NCBI RefSeq assembly: GCF_900112425.1 | Contig: NZ_FOLP01000007.1 | Location: 1-64,000, forward strand | DNA length: 64,000 bases | Reading direction: 5' to 3' | Source: Variovorax sp. OK212 | Lineage (GTDB): Bacteria; Pseudomonadota; Gammaproteobacteria; Burkholderiales; Burkholderiaceae_C | In this document: positions 24,708 through 36,100 of the stretch, piece by piece | Layout: the number at the start of each line of letters is the position of its first letter | Position numbering within the stretch: position 1 is the stretch's first letter | Made by a program: the position numbers and the translations under genes | The notes under the pieces: generated by a model | What the model saw: only the letters and a program-made list of their open reading frames with translations | Told to the model about the DNA's origin: nothing | Database searches by the model: none

Positions 24708-24827
24708 TGTCACCAGCCTCCCGTACCCGGGCCCGTGCGCGGTTTTTTATGAAGTTTTCGTGACAAAGCGCAGTCCGGCGTGCCGGCTTCCGTCTTGTCA
24801 GGAGACCCCACGCGACCGTCCGCCTCC

Positions 24828-25595
24828 ATGCCCCCCGCCACCTTGTTCTCTCGCCTCCGCCGGCCGGCGTTGGCCGGGCCGTGCCTGGCCCTGGTTGCCG
24901 CCCTGGCTACCGCTTTCAGTGCCGCTTTCACCGTCGCCCGGGCCGACACCGCCTTGCCCGACACCAACGCCAGCGGCGTCTTCCTGAACGCCGCGGGCGA
25001 CGTGCTGACCGCGCGGCACGCGGTGACCGGCTGCCGCACGCTGTTCGCCGTCAAGGGCGCGCAGGTGGCGCAGGCCACGGTGATTGCCGCCAGCCCGGAG
25101 CTCGACCTGGCGGTGCTGCGCACCACGCTCACGCCGTACCTGAGCGCCACGCTCGCGCTCAGCGACGCGGCGTCCGGCCACAGCGTGGGCGTGTTCGCCG
25201 AGGCCTACGCCGTGCTGCAGCGCCTGCCCGACCGCGCCGCGCTGCTGAGCAACGCGATGACCGTGCCGGGCGTGGACGGCCTGCAGCTGCTCTCGGGCGT
25301 GAAGCCCGGCGCCAGCGGCAGCGCCGTGCTGGGCGCCGACGGCCTGCTGCTCGGCGTGGTGGTGGAGCGCGTGCCCGCCGCGCCGCACGCGGGCGGCATG
25401 GTGCTCAGCCGCGCGTCTTCCAGCGCCGCGGTGACCGGCGCCACGCAGGTGCGCGCGGTGCCGGCCTCGCAGCTGCGGCAGTTTCTTCGCACGCACGACA
25501 TCGCCTTCACCGAGAGTGCCAGTCCCCAGCTGAGCCCCACGCAATCGCCGGCCGCGCGGGCATCGACCCTGTCGGTCGGTGTGCTGTGCGGCTGA
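24828..25595 (+). CDS. Secreted trypsin-like serine protease
   Basis: A 255-residue exported protein with a chymotrypsin-fold protease domain. The signal peptide runs to about FTVARA|D; catalytic residues appear to be H64 (TARHAVTGC), D93 (PELDLAVLR) and S163 (GASGSAVLG). Unlike DegP-type enzymes it has no PDZ domain and the Ser loop reads GxSGS instead of GNSGG. The start is uncertain: a GTG at 24780 is in frame and a GGAG stands at 24801, too far from the ATG at 24828. First of three genes (protease, TonB-C protein, DegQ-like protease) in front of the STN/ECF/FecR module and probably expressed with them. Substrate unknown. Confidence 0.7.
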   Translation: MPPATLFSRLRRPALAGPCLALVAALATAFSAAFTVARADTALPDTNASGVFLNAAGDVLTARHAVTGCRTLFAVKGAQVAQATVIAASPELDLAVLRTTLTPYLSATLALSDAASGHSVGVFAEAYAVLQRLPDRAALLSNAMTVPGVDGLQLLSGVKPGASGSAVLGADGLLLGVVVERVPAAPHAGGMVLSRASSSAAVTGATQVRAVPASQLRQFLRTHDIAFTESASPQLSPTQSPAARASTLSVGVLCG

Positions 25596-25615
25596 GCTTC
25601 ATCCCAGAAAGACCC

Positions 25616-26080
25616 ATGAACGCTTCCTCGAAAACCGCGCCCCGCTGGGGCCGCCTGCGCCTGGCGCTGGGCTGGCTCGGCCTGGGCCTTGCCGGCGCCG
25701 CCGTCCCCATGGCCACCATGGCGCAGGCGCAGCAGCAGGTGCCGCAGCACTGGGTCAGCTACGCCAACCTCGCGGGCAACCAGCTGCAGTCGTCGCTCAG
25801 CGACCCGGCCAGCGACACGGTGGTGCGCCTGCATGCGTGGATGCAGGCGCGCATGCTGAAAGAGGGGCAGCCCATTCCGCCCGCGCCGGTGGTGGTGCGC
25901 GTGTGGGTGGCGCCCAACGGCAAGATCGAGCGCGTGGCCTTCGACTCGTTGGGCGACGCACAGGCCGACACCGACCTGCGCGCGCTGCTCACCGCGCAGC
26001 CGCTGGCCGAGCCGCCGCCGCGCGACATGCGCCAGCCGATGGTGCTGCAGCTCACGCTGAGCTTCGTCACCAACAGCTGA
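25616..26080 (+). CDS. TonB C-terminal-domain periplasmic protein
   Basis: A 154-residue exported protein: basic N-terminus, hydrophobic core and cleavage near MAQA|Q, so it may be released or stay anchored. After ~30 residues comes a domain matching TonB_C (PVVVRVWVAPNGKIERVAFD, then LRALLTAQPLAEPPP). There is no Pro-Lys/Pro-Glu spacer and no room to span the periplasm, so it is not an energy transducer of the usual kind. A TonB-C domain also ends the STN protein encoded at 27609, suggesting that both belong to the same signalling assembly. Its stop is separated from the next gene by three bases. Confidence 0.7.
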   Translation: MNASSKTAPRWGRLRLALGWLGLGLAGAAVPMATMAQAQQQVPQHWVSYANLAGNQLQSSLSDPASDTVVRLHAWMQARMLKEGQPIPPAPVVVRVWVAPNGKIERVAFDSLGDAQADTDLRALLTAQPLAEPPPRDMRQPMVLQLTLSFVTNS

Positions 26081-26083
26081 GCG

Positions 26084-27490
26084 ATGAGAGTCTCGCGCGC
26101 CCGCAGGGCGGCGGCCAGGGGTGCGCTCGCGCTCGCGCTGGCCTGCCTCGCAACCGGCTCGCCGCTGCACGCGGCCATGCCCTGGCCGGCTTCGGGCCTG
26201 TCGCAACTGGTGAAGGACTACGGGCCCGCCGTGGTGCACATCGGCGTGGAGCGGCCGTCGGCGCCGGCGCGGCGTTTCAGCGACCGCTGGCTCTTCCTGG
26301 CGCCGGGCGCGGGCGTGCAGCCCCAGCCCGCGCCGGCCGACGAAAGCAGCCTGGGCACGGGCTTCATCGTGAGCGCGGACGGGCTCATCCTGACCAACGC
26401 GCACGTGGTGGCGCGCGGCACGCAGATCAACGTCAAGCTGCCCGACCGGCGCGAGTTCAAGGCACGGCTGGTGGGGCTCGACGCCGTGGCCGACGTGGCG
26501 TTGCTCAAGATCGACGCGGGCGGCCTGCCCACGGTGCGCATCGGCGAGCCGTCGGGCGTGGAGCCCGGCGACGGGGTGGTGGCCATCGGCTCGCCCTACG
26601 GCTTCGGCAACTCGGTCACGGCCGGCATCGTGAGCGCCAAGGGGCGGCTGCTGCCGGGCGCGGAGTACATGCAGTTCCTGCAGACCGACGTGCCCATCAA
26701 CCCCGGCAACTCGGGCGGCCCGCTGTTCAACCTGCGCGGCGAGGTGATCGGCATCAACTCGCGCATCTACAGCCGCAGCGGCGGCTACCAGGGGCTGTCG
26801 TTCGCCATTCCCATCGACGCGGCCATGCGCATCAAGGACCAGCTGCTGGCCACCGGCACCGTCACGCGCGGGCGCATCGGCGTGTCGGTGCAGGAGGTGG
26901 GGCAGGCGCTGGCCGACACCTTCCGCCTGCCGCGCCCAGCCGGCGCGCTGGTCAACTACGTGGAGCCGCGCGGCGCGGCCGACAACGGCGGGCTGAAGCC
27001 GGGCGACGTGATCCTGTCGGTGCAGGGCCGCGACGTGGTGCAGGCGGCCGATGTACTGGGCTTCATCGCCGAGCAGAAGCCGGGCGATGCGATTCGCCTG
27101 CGGGTGTGGCGCGAGCGCGCCGAGCAGCTGCTCGAGGTGCGCGTGGAGGGCTTCGACACACCGCGCCTGCCCGCGGCCGCCGGCACGGCGCCAGCGGCTT
27201 CGCCACCTTCGCGCCTGGGCTTCGCCGTGAGGCCGCTGGCACCGGCCGAGCGGCAGTTCCTGCGCGTGGACGGCGGGCTGCTGGTGCAGCGCGTGAACGC
27301 GGCGGCCTCGCGCGCGGGCGTGCAGCCGGGCGACCTGATCCTGGCGCTCAACGGCCAGCCCATCGACACCGCCGAGGCGCTGGTGCAGGGGCTGGACGTG
27401 GCCGACGGCGCGGCCGCGCTGCTGGTGCAGCGCGGCACCACGCGCATCTTCGTGCCGATCTGCGCGCGCCCGGGCATGCCGCGGTGCTGA
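26084..27490 (+). CDS. DegP/DegQ-type periplasmic serine endoprotease
   Basis: A 468-residue HtrA-family protease with a signal peptide (cleavage near PLHA|A), trypsin-like domain and two PDZ domains (about residues 270-355 and 375-460). Catalytic triad H107 (LTNAHVV), D137 (VADVALLKID) and S210 (INPGNSGGPL). An insert of about 25 residues between the first strand and SLGTGF (LA-loop region) is Pro-rich. Its place directly before a FecR/ECF module is suggestive: HtrA proteases with PDZ domains cleave anti-sigma factors in other envelope stress pathways (DegS/RseA, RsgI-like). That role here is inference; general periplasmic quality control is the safe reading. Confidence 0.88.
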   Translation: MRVSRARRAAARGALALALACLATGSPLHAAMPWPASGLSQLVKDYGPAVVHIGVERPSAPARRFSDRWLFLAPGAGVQPQPAPADESSLGTGFIVSADGLILTNAHVVARGTQINVKLPDRREFKARLVGLDAVADVALLKIDAGGLPTVRIGEPSGVEPGDGVVAIGSPYGFGNSVTAGIVSAKGRLLPGAEYMQFLQTDVPINPGNSGGPLFNLRGEVIGINSRIYSRSGGYQGLSFAIPIDAAMRIKDQLLATGTVTRGRIGVSVQEVGQALADTFRLPRPAGALVNYVEPRGAADNGGLKPGDVILSVQGRDVVQAADVLGFIAEQKPGDAIRLRVWRERAEQLLEVRVEGFDTPRLPAAAGTAPAASPPSRLGFAVRPLAPAERQFLRVDGGLLVQRVNAAASRAGVQPGDLILALNGQPIDTAEALVQGLDVADGAAALLVQRGTTRIFVPICARPGMPRC

Positions 27491-27608
27491 CCCGGCGCGG
27501 CCGCGCCACCGTGCCGCCGCGCCGCGTCATTCGAGCGTCACGAAGCGTCCCTAGCATGCGGCTCGACATGCCCCCCGGGCGGCGGCCTTCGCCGGGCGTA
27601 TCGATCTC

Positions 27609-28325
27609 ATGCGGCATGAACCCTCTTTTTTCTCTCTTCCTGCAAGCCTCGCGCTCGCCGCGTGCATGACGCTGGCCGGCGCCACCGTGCGCGCGCAGGC
27701 CGAGGCCGCTCGCTTCGACATCGCGCGCCAGCCGCTGACCGCCGCGCTGGAGCAGTACGGCCTGCGCACCGGCCTGCCGGTGTTCTTCGACGCGGGACTG
27801 GTGGCGGGGCGCGAGTCGACGGCCGTGCAGGCCACGGCCACGCCGGCCGCGGCGCTGAACACCTTGCTGCAGGGCACGGGCCTGGTGGCCGACTACGCGG
27901 GCACCGGCGCCACCGCGGCCTTCGTGCTGAAGGCGGCGCCGTCCGCGTCCGCCGGTGCGGGGCCGCTCGCGGCTGAAGCGCAAGCCGACGCCGCATCCAC
28001 ATCCGCTTCCCGCGGCCAAGGCGGCCATGGCGGTTATGACGGCCTGGTGCAGACCCGCATCTGGGAGGCCTTCTGCGGCAACCCGCGCACCGCGCCCGGC
28101 GGTTACCGCGCCGCGATGCGCTTCGTGGTCGACGGCACCGGGCGCATCGCCCACGCCTTTCTCCTGGGCACCAGCGGCGACCGTGCGCGCGACGGCGCCA
28201 TCCTCGACACGCTGCGCCAGGTGCGCATCGACGGCCCGCCGCCGCCCGACATGGCGCAGCCGCTGACGATGCTGATCCTGCCGCGCTCGCAGACGCCGGG
28301 GCTCGAATGCCCCGGGCGCCGCTGA
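27609..28325 (+). CDS. Receptor-less STN + TonB-C signalling protein (VreA-like)
   Basis: A 238-residue periplasmic protein: signal peptide ending near TVRA|Q, an STN (secretin/TonB short N-terminal) domain at about residues 35-105 (RFDIARQPLTAALEQYGLRT, then VQATATPAAALNTLLQGTGL), a low-complexity Ala/Ser linker, and a TonB-C-like domain (RAAMRFVVDGTGRIAHAFLL). STN domains normally sit in front of TonB-dependent receptor barrels and touch a FecR regulator; here the barrel is missing. This layout, followed at once by ECF sigma and FecR genes, matches VreA of the Pseudomonas PUMA3 system. It likely transmits a periplasmic or outer-membrane signal to the FecR protein encoded at 28896. Confidence 0.8.
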   Translation: MRHEPSFFSLPASLALAACMTLAGATVRAQAEAARFDIARQPLTAALEQYGLRTGLPVFFDAGLVAGRESTAVQATATPAAALNTLLQGTGLVADYAGTGATAAFVLKAAPSASAGAGPLAAEAQADAASTSASRGQGGHGGYDGLVQTRIWEAFCGNPRTAPGGYRAAMRFVVDGTGRIAHAFLLGTSGDRARDGAILDTLRQVRIDGPPPPDMAQPLTMLILPRSQTPGLECPGRR

Positions 28326-28328
28326 CCG

Positions 28329-28865
28329 ATGCCCGAGAACGCGCTGCCGGCGCTGCGCAACTTCCTGGTCTCGCGCTACGACGAGCTCAAGCAGCGGCTC
28401 GCGCGGCGGCTCGGCAACGCCGAGCAGGCCGGCGACGCGCTGCAGGACACCTGGCTGCGCCTGGAAAGCCGCGACGACATCGACGGCGTGCGCGACCCGG
28501 CCTCCTACCTGCTGCGCGTGGCGGTCAACCTGGCCTACGACCAGCTCGGCCGGCACGGCCGGCTGGCCACCAGCGAGGAGATCGACGCGCTGCTCGAGGA
28601 GGCGCCCGACCCCGCGCCGGGCCCCGCGCAGATCGCGGAAGACCGCTCCGAGATGGCCGCGCTGGCCGCGCTCATCGCGCGCATGCCGCCGCGCCGCCGG
28701 CAGGTGCTGGTGATGGTGCGCTGGGAGCACCTGCCGCAGCGCGAGGTGGCGGCGCGGCTGGGCATTTCGCTGCGCACGGTTGAAAAGGAGCTCAAGGACG
28801 CCCATGATTTCTGCGCGGCCCGCATGGGCCGGCCGCTTGCGTCGCCGGGGCCGCATGAAAAATAA
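28329..28865 (+). CDS. ECF sigma factor, FecI/VreI-like
   Basis: A 178-residue extracytoplasmic-function sigma factor. Region 2 covers residues ~10-75 (GDALQDTWLRLESRD, PASYLLRVAVNLAYDQL) and region 4 residues ~110-165 (MPPRRRQVLVMVRWEHLPQR, EVAARLGISLRTVEKELKDA). It starts three bases after the STN gene. The FecR gene follows within 30 bases, so the sigma factor should be held by that regulator and released by the surface signal; the likely main target is the giant exoprotein gene 1.2 kb downstream. Confidence 0.9.
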   Translation: MPENALPALRNFLVSRYDELKQRLARRLGNAEQAGDALQDTWLRLESRDDIDGVRDPASYLLRVAVNLAYDQLGRHGRLATSEEIDALLEEAPDPAPGPAQIAEDRSEMAALAALIARMPPRRRQVLVMVRWEHLPQREVAARLGISLRTVEKELKDAHDFCAARMGRPLASPGPHEK

Positions 28866-28895
28866 GATGCGGTTCGCCGCGCCCAGAACCGTCTG

Positions 28896-29975
28896 ATGGA
28901 TATGAACCTCCACGTCGAGCCAGACCCGGCAGGCCAAGGCCGGACTCGGCCGCAGACCCAGCACCAGCGCGAAGCGCAGGCCTGGCTGCGCCGGCTCACC
29001 TCCGGCGCGGCCACGCAGCGCGACCTCGAGGGCTTTCGCCGCTGGCAGCAGGCCAGCGACGCGAACGCGCAGGCATTTGCCGAAGCCCGGCGGCTCTGGA
29101 AGGCGCTGGACCCGGCCATCGGCCAGATGCTGGCGCAGCAGCCGCAGTTGCGGGCCGCGCACCGGCCGGCGGCACCCCGGCCCGTGCTGCCGCGCCGCGC
29201 CTTCCTGGGCGCGGCCATGAGCGCGGCCGGCGTGGCGGGGGTGGCCGCGGCGGTCTATCCGCCGCTGGGGCTGTGGCCGTCGGTGAGCGAATGGAACGCC
29301 GACTTCCGCACCGCCACCGGCGAGCAGCGCGCCGTGGTGCTGGCCGACGGCGTCGACCTGGTGCTCAACACGCAGACCAGCGTGCAGCGCCAGACGCGCG
29401 ACGGCCGCACGGTGGGCATCGACCTGATCGCGGGCGAGGCGGCGGTGGACCTTTCCGCCGTGGCCGGTGGCGCGCCGGCTACCACGCCGGGCACCACGTC
29501 AGGTGTCACGCCAGGTCCGGCGGGCGCGCCTTTCCACGTGGTGGCGGGCGCCGGCCGCATCGACGCGCAGGCCGGCCGCTTCGAAGTGCGCTACCTCGAC
29601 GGCAGCGCCTGCGTCACCTGCATCGAAGGCAAGCTGAGCGTCGCGCATGCCATGGGGTCGCGCGTGCTGCAGGCCCACCAGCAGGTGGTGTACGACGCGG
29701 CATCGATCGGCGGCGCCGCCGACGTGGCGCCGGCCGATGCCTCGGCCTGGCGCACCGGCGTGCTGGTGTTCCGCCAGACGCCGCTGTCGCGCGTGGTCGC
29801 GGAAATCAACCGCTACCGGCCGGGCCGCGTGGTGCTGCTGGCGCGCGGGCTGGCCGACCGCGCGGTGAGCGGGCGCTTTGCCATTGCCGCGCTCGACACG
29901 GTGCTGGTGCAGATCCAGCGTTCGTACGACCTCGATGCGCGCGCGCTGCCCGGCGGCGTGCTGGTGCTTAGCTGA
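28896..29975 (+). CDS. FecR-family anti-sigma/signal transducer (VreR-like)
   Basis: A 359-residue inner-membrane regulator. The cytoplasmic N-terminal DUF4880 domain (about residues 25-65, EAQAWLRRLTSGAATQRDLE) binds the sigma factor; one membrane segment follows near residue 105-125 (AFLGAAMSAAGVAGVAAAVY), then the periplasmic FecR domain (FRTATGEQRAVVLADGVDLV) and a C-terminal STN-like part (LSRVVAEINRYRPGRVVLLA). A Thr/Pro/Gly-rich insert sits in the FecR domain near residue 190-210. The C-terminal STN-like fold is where the VreA-like partner should dock. Regulated intramembrane proteolysis is usual for this family; the DegQ-like protease upstream could take part. Confidence 0.9.
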   Translation: MDMNLHVEPDPAGQGRTRPQTQHQREAQAWLRRLTSGAATQRDLEGFRRWQQASDANAQAFAEARRLWKALDPAIGQMLAQQPQLRAAHRPAAPRPVLPRRAFLGAAMSAAGVAGVAAAVYPPLGLWPSVSEWNADFRTATGEQRAVVLADGVDLVLNTQTSVQRQTRDGRTVGIDLIAGEAAVDLSAVAGGAPATTPGTTSGVTPGPAGAPFHVVAGAGRIDAQAGRFEVRYLDGSACVTCIEGKLSVAHAMGSRVLQAHQQVVYDAASIGGAADVAPADASAWRTGVLVFRQTPLSRVVAEINRYRPGRVVLLARGLADRAVSGRFAIAALDTVLVQIQRSYDLDARALPGGVLVLS

Positions 29976-30020
29976 TGTTTGTGACAGCTTGATTGGCCCC
30001 CGTGCCCGGTCAGGATTCCT

Positions 30021-30046
30021 GAAAAAGTTAGCGGTTTTGTTTGCGT
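30021..30046 (+). promoter_or_regulatory. Possible FecI-type ECF promoter before the giant exoprotein gene
   Basis: GAAAAA (30021-30026) and CGT (30044-30046) stand 17 bases apart within an AT-richer patch of the 142-base gap between fecR and the giant gene. An A-rich -35 and a CGT-containing -10 are common for iron-type ECF sigma factors. Weak pattern match only. Confidence 0.25.
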
Positions 30047-30117
30047 GGCCCGGTCTGTCCAGTAAGAGGCACGAATTCGTTCCGTGCCGGTGCATTCCAC
30101 TCTTTACCGGGCGCCAG

Positions 30118-33100
30118 ATGAACACACACGAGGGACACCGCAGCCGCAAGCAGGCCGCGGTGCAAGCGAGGAGCTTCCATATTTCGCCGCTGGCCCAGGC
30201 CGTGGCCCTGGCGCTGGCCGCCGGCACCGCCGCGACGCTGGCCACGCCGGCCCACGCGCAACGCGCCTTCAGCCCCGCGTGGTTCAACGCCAAGGGCGCG
30301 GCGCAGGCCACCGCCACGGCCACCGGCCTGCTGCCCAACGGCATGCCCGCGTCCAGCCTCACGAGCACGGCGGGCCAGCAGCAGCGCGCCAACGAGCAGC
30401 TGCAGCAGTCGATCGGCAACCTGAACCTGGCGGCGCGCGGCATCGCTGCGCAGCAGGCGGCGCAGGCCGCGGCACGCGCGGCGGCACAGAACGATCCCTC
30501 CTCGGTGCCCGACGGCCTGGCCGAAGGCGGCCTGAAGGTCGACACCAACTCGCTCACGGCGGGTTGGCTCAATGCGCGCCCGCTCGACCGCGATTCACAG
30601 AAGAACGTCGACGGCCGCACCGTCGTCACCGTGCAGCAGACGGGCGACAAGGCCATCCTGAACTGGGAGAGCTTCAACGTCGGCAAGAACACGACGGTCG
30701 ATTTCAGGCAGCAGGCGGACTGGGCGGTGCTCAACCGCGTGAACGACCCGCAGGCGCGGCCTTCGCAGATCCGCGGGCAGATCAAGGCCGACGGCACGGT
30801 GCTCGTGGCCAACCGCAACGGCGTGGTGTTCAGCGGCACCAGCCAGGTCGACACGCGCAACCTGGTGGCCGCCGCGGCGCACATCTCCGACGCGCAGTTC
30901 AACGCCAGCGGCATCTACAGCGCGGGCACCGCGCCCAGCTTCACCGATGCGCAGGGCAAGGTCGAGGTGCAGGCGGGCGCGCGGATCGCCACGCGCGCGC
31001 CGGCAGTCTCCACCGACGGCGGCGGCTATGTGCTGCTGGTCGGCCAGGAAGTGCACAACGCCGGCGACATCGCCACGCCCCGGGGCCAGGCGGCGCTTGC
31101 GGCCGGCGACAGCTTCGTCATCAAGAAGGGGGCCGGCACCGGCGGCAACCAGGCCTCGACCACGCGCGGCAACGAGGTCACGCCGCAGTTCAACATCGAC
31201 AGCCTGGCGGGCAAGGCCGTGAACACCGGGCTGATCGTCGCGCGCGAAGGCGACGTGACGATGGCCGGGCGCGACGTGCAGCAAGCCGGCGTGGTGCTCG
31301 CCACCTCCACGGTCAACAACCGCGGCACCGTGCATCTGGGCGCCCTGGGGGCGCAGGGCAAGGTCACGCTCGGCCAGGGCGCGACCACCGCGGTGGCGAT
31401 TGAGGACGACGGCAGGACCACCGCGCTGGACAGCCAGCGCGACGGCCTGCGCGGCCCCGCGCTGGCGGCCGGCAACCAGGACGTCGTGGCGGTGGCCGAC
31501 CGCCGTGACCAGTCGCGCATCGAGATCGCGAGCGGCGGCACGGTCGACTTCCAGGGCGACTCGCTGACGCTGGCCACGGGCGGGCAGATCGCGGTCACCG
31601 CGGCCCGGCGCACGCTGGTGCGCGACCGCGCGCAGATCGACGTCTCGGGGGCCGTGGGCGTGAACCTGGCCATGGAGAGCAACAACGTCAAGGTCAACGT
31701 CCAGGGCAACGAGCAGCGCGACGCGCCGCTCAACCGCGACGGCAAGGCCCTGAACAACAACGACGTGTGGATCGACCGGCGCAGCCTGGTCTTCGTGCCC
31801 AAGGGCACCAACGGCTATGCCAGCGACCGCTGGTACACGGCCGGCGGCCTGCTGGAGGTGGGCGGCTACCTGGGTACCGAGGGCCACACCGCCGGCGAAT
31901 GGATGGCGCAGGGCGGCACCGTGAGCTTCGGCGGGCAGGACGTGGTCACGCAGGCGGGCTCGAACATCAACCTGTCGGGCGGCACGCTGAACGTGCAGAC
32001 CGGCTTCATCCGCCAGACCTGGCTCAAGGGCGCGGACGGGCGGCTGTACGAAGTGTCCAAGGCACCGGGCGACCAGCGCTACGACGGGCTCTACCGCGGC
32101 TTCGAGGACGCGCACAAGCGCTGGGGCGACAAGTCCACGGGGTACTTCTACAACCCGCTCATCGGCCCGCAGAAGCGGCTGGAAGACGGCTACACCGTCG
32201 GGCGCGACGCGGGCGAACTGGTCATCGCCACGCACACCGCGGTGCTCGAAGGCGGCATCACGGCCGAAGCCTTCCAGGGCACGCGGCAGACGCAGGCGCA
32301 CCAGGCGGGGCTGGACGGCTACGACCAGTCGCACAACGCGGTGTCGCAACGCGGCCAGCTCATCGTCGGCGCGCACGTGCCGATGTTCGACCGGCGCACG
32401 GGCGGGCTCGACCACCTGCTGAGCGCCACGGTCGACCAGGTGGAACTCAAGGAGATCACCGAGGCCGGCGAGCGCATCGCGGCGGGGCTCGACCTCGACA
32501 CCGCGCTGCCCGCCGAGCGCAAGGACCGGCTGGTGCTCGACACGGCACAGCTCAACAGCCTGGCGCTGGGCGCCGTGCGCATCGCCGCCACCGGGCGGAT
32601 CGAACTCAACGCCGACCTGCAGGTGGCCCCGGGCGGCAACGTCACGCTGTACGGCAACGACGTCGAGGTGAAGGCCAACCTGAGCGCCCACGGCGGCAGC
32701 ATCGCGCTGGGCAACGTGCTCGCGCAGCCGGGCCCGGGCGGTCGGCTCGACACCTTCGTGAATTCCGAAAAACCCGTGGGCCATGTGACGCTGGCCGAAG
32801 GCGCGACGCTGGACGCGAGCGGCCTGTGGAGCAACCTGGAGCTCGACCCGGCCGCGCCGGGCCTGGCGTATGCCAACGGCGGCAGCGTGTCGATCCGCGC
32901 CACCGGCGAGGTGGCGCTGCACAGCGGCAGCGCCGTCGACGTGTCGTCGGGCGCGGTCATGCGCATGGGCGGCAAGACGCAAGGCGGCAAGGGCGGCAGC
33001 GTGACGCTGGCAGCCACCACGCCCGCGGGCGTCATTCGGCTCGACCCCGGCGCGCAGCTGCGCGGCCACGGCGTCGCGGGCGGCGGCACGCTGGCGGTGC

Positions 33101-36100
33101 AGGCCGGCAAGGTGCTGGTCTCCGACCAGCTGGCGGGCGCCGAAGCCGCTGACGCGGCTGCGGCTGCGGCTGGCACGCTGGTGCTGGGCGGCAACTTCTT
33201 CGACAAGGGCTTCTCCGCCTACGAGATCACCGGCAGCGAAGGCCTCGCCGTGGCCGAGGGCACGCAGGTCGACGTGACCATGCCGGTGTACCGCTTCAGG
33301 GACGACGCGCGCCGCGTGGCGACCGGCAGCAGCCCGGCGCGGGCGCTCGAGCTGTGGACCCCGCCGCTCTACCAGGAAGACCCGGTCAACGCCGTGCTGC
33401 AGCAGCGCAAGGGCGCGAGCCTGAGCCTGCAGGCCGGGCGCAGCCTGCTCACCGAGATCGACCCGGCAGCCAGCACGCTGGTCATCGGGCGCGGGGCGCG
33501 CATCGAGGTCGATCCAGGTCAGGCCATCGCGCTGCGCGGGGCCGGCCAGATCACCGTCGACGGCACGCTCAATGCGCACGGCGGCAGCATCGACGCGCGC
33601 CAGCAGCAGTACGGCTTCGTCGACGTGGCCGAGGTCACCCCCGACGCCGATGGCAAGGTGCACACGCGCTCGATCTGGATCGGCGACAACGCCGTGCTCG
33701 ACGTGTCGGGCCGCGCGCACACGGCCACCGACGTGCACGGGCGCACCTACGGCCTCGTGGACGCGGGCGGCCGCATCGTGCTGGGCGGCGCGATCGACCA
33801 CGACGGGGCCACGGCCACCTCGGCCGACGCCTTCCTGGTCGTGCGCCCCGGCGCGAAGCTCGACGCCTCGGGCGCGCAGGCGGCGCTGGACGTGCCGGGC
33901 CTGGGCCGCACGAACATCGCCACCGACGGCGGGCGCATCTCGCTGAGCTCGTACCTCGGGCTGCACATCGACGGCTCGCTGCGCGCGGCGGCCGGCGGCG
34001 CCGGCGCGGCAGGGGGCTCGCTGGACATCGCGCTCGAATCGCCGCTGTACCGCGCCGCCGGCCTCGGCCGCGCACAGCAGGAGGCCATCGTCCCGCGCGA
34101 GCTGGTGGTGTCGCAGTCGACATCGCAGGCATCGGCGCTGAGCGACGGCGTCGCCCCCGGCCAGGCCGATGCGGCACTGCGCTACGGCAAGGCCACGCTC
34201 TCGGCCGACCGGCTGAGTGCCGGCGGCTTCGACAACCTCACGCTGCTGGCCAACGGCCAGCTCTCGTTCGACGGCGACGTGTCGCTGCGCATGGGCCAGA
34301 GCCTCACGCTGTTCTCCAGCTCGCTGTCGCTGGCGGAGTCGTCGAGCGCGTCGGCGCGCGTGCAGCTCGCCGCGCCCTACGTCAAGCTGTCGGGCACGGG
34401 GGCGTACTACGCGACCACCGGCATCCTGCGCCCGCGCATGCTGCACGGCATGACCCCGCTGGACTCGCAGGCCGTGTTCTCGGTGCAGGCCGGCCAGTTG
34501 CTCGACCTGGGCAACAGCCTGTCCTTCGGCACCGAGGGCCGCTATGCGATGCAGAGCGAATTCACGCCGGTGCACGTGGAGCGGCGCGGCTTCGAGAAGG
34601 TCGAGCTGGCGAGCGACGGCGACATCCGCTTCCTGCTGGCCAACGACAACGACACGCGCTCGCGGCTGTGGACGCACGGCGGCCTCACGTTGGCCGCGGC
34701 GCAGCTCTACCCCGAGACCGGCGCCAGCGCGATGGTGTACGCGGGCTACCGCATGGACCCGGTGGCGCTGCGCACCGTGTTCGACCCCGACAGCCCGCTG
34801 CGCATCGAGCGCCGCGGCGACGCGCCGGCGGCTGTTCCGTCCTCGGCCTTCGGCACGCTCGAATTCAGCGCCGCCGTGATCGAGCAGGGCGGCGTGCTGC
34901 GCGCGCCGCTGGGCAACATCCGCCTGGGCACCGATGTCGAGCAGGGCGCGCTGCGCGTGGCGCTGCTGCCGGGCAGCATCACCTCGGTCAGCGGCGCCGG
35001 GCTGGTCATGCCCTACGGCGGCACGACCGATGGCATCGACTACCGGTACGACGGGCGCTCCCTGCGGCCCGTGGGCGACGGCGGCGGCGCGAGCATCCGC
35101 CTGGGCGCCGACCACGTGGACGTGCAGGCCGGCGCGCTGCTCGACCTGTCGGGCGGCGGCGAGCTCACCGGCGCGGGCTTCGTCGCGGGCCGCGGCGGCT
35201 CGACCGACGCGCGCTTCCATCCGCTGATGCAGATCGGCGCGGACGGCCGTTTCTCGCTGTCGTCGCTGCCCTCGCGGTCCACCAACCCGGTGTACGCCAT
35301 CGTGCCCGGCGTGCAGCCGCTGGCCGCGCCGGCCGGCGGTCCGGCAGGGGCTTCGCAGGCGGGCGTGGGCCGCCAGATCACCATCGGCGCCGGTGTGCCC
35401 GGCCTGCCCGCGGGCACCTACACGCTGATGCCGTCGACCTACGCGTTGCTGCCGGGCGCCTTCCGCGTGGAACTCAACGGCGTGGCCAAGAGCGTCGGCC
35501 CCGCGGGGCAGGCGCTGGCGATGCGCAACGGCTCCTGGGCCAGCACCGGGCAACTGTCGGTGGCCGGCACCGGCCTGCGCGACAGCCTGCCCACGCAGGT
35601 GATCGTGACCTCGGCCGACACGCTGCGCACCTACGCGCAGTACAACGAGACCGGCTATGCCGACTTCGTGCGCGCCGACGCCGCGCGCCTGGGCGTGCCG
35701 CGCGGGGTGCTGGCGGCCGATGCCGGCACACTGGCCTTCGTGCTGGGCAACGGGCACGGCGACGTGTCGCTGAATTTCGACGGCCTCGCGCGCTTCCAGG
35801 CCGCCCAGGGTGGGCGCGGCGGCACGGCCGTGGTGCTGGGCAGCTTCATCGAAGTGCTGGGCGCGGGGCAATCGCGCACCGAGGGCTTCAACGGCGCCTC
35901 GGTGCGCGCGGACACGCTCGACGACCTGCACGCCGACCGGCTGGTGGTCGGCGCGCGGCCCGTCGTGATCTACGGCCAGCAGGGGCGCTACGTCGGCTTC
36001 AACGAGGTGGTGAGCGACGTGACGCTGCGCTCGGGCGCCTTGCTGAAGGCCCCCGAGGTCTTTCTGGCGGGCCGCCGCGACCTGGTGGTCGAAGCCGGCG

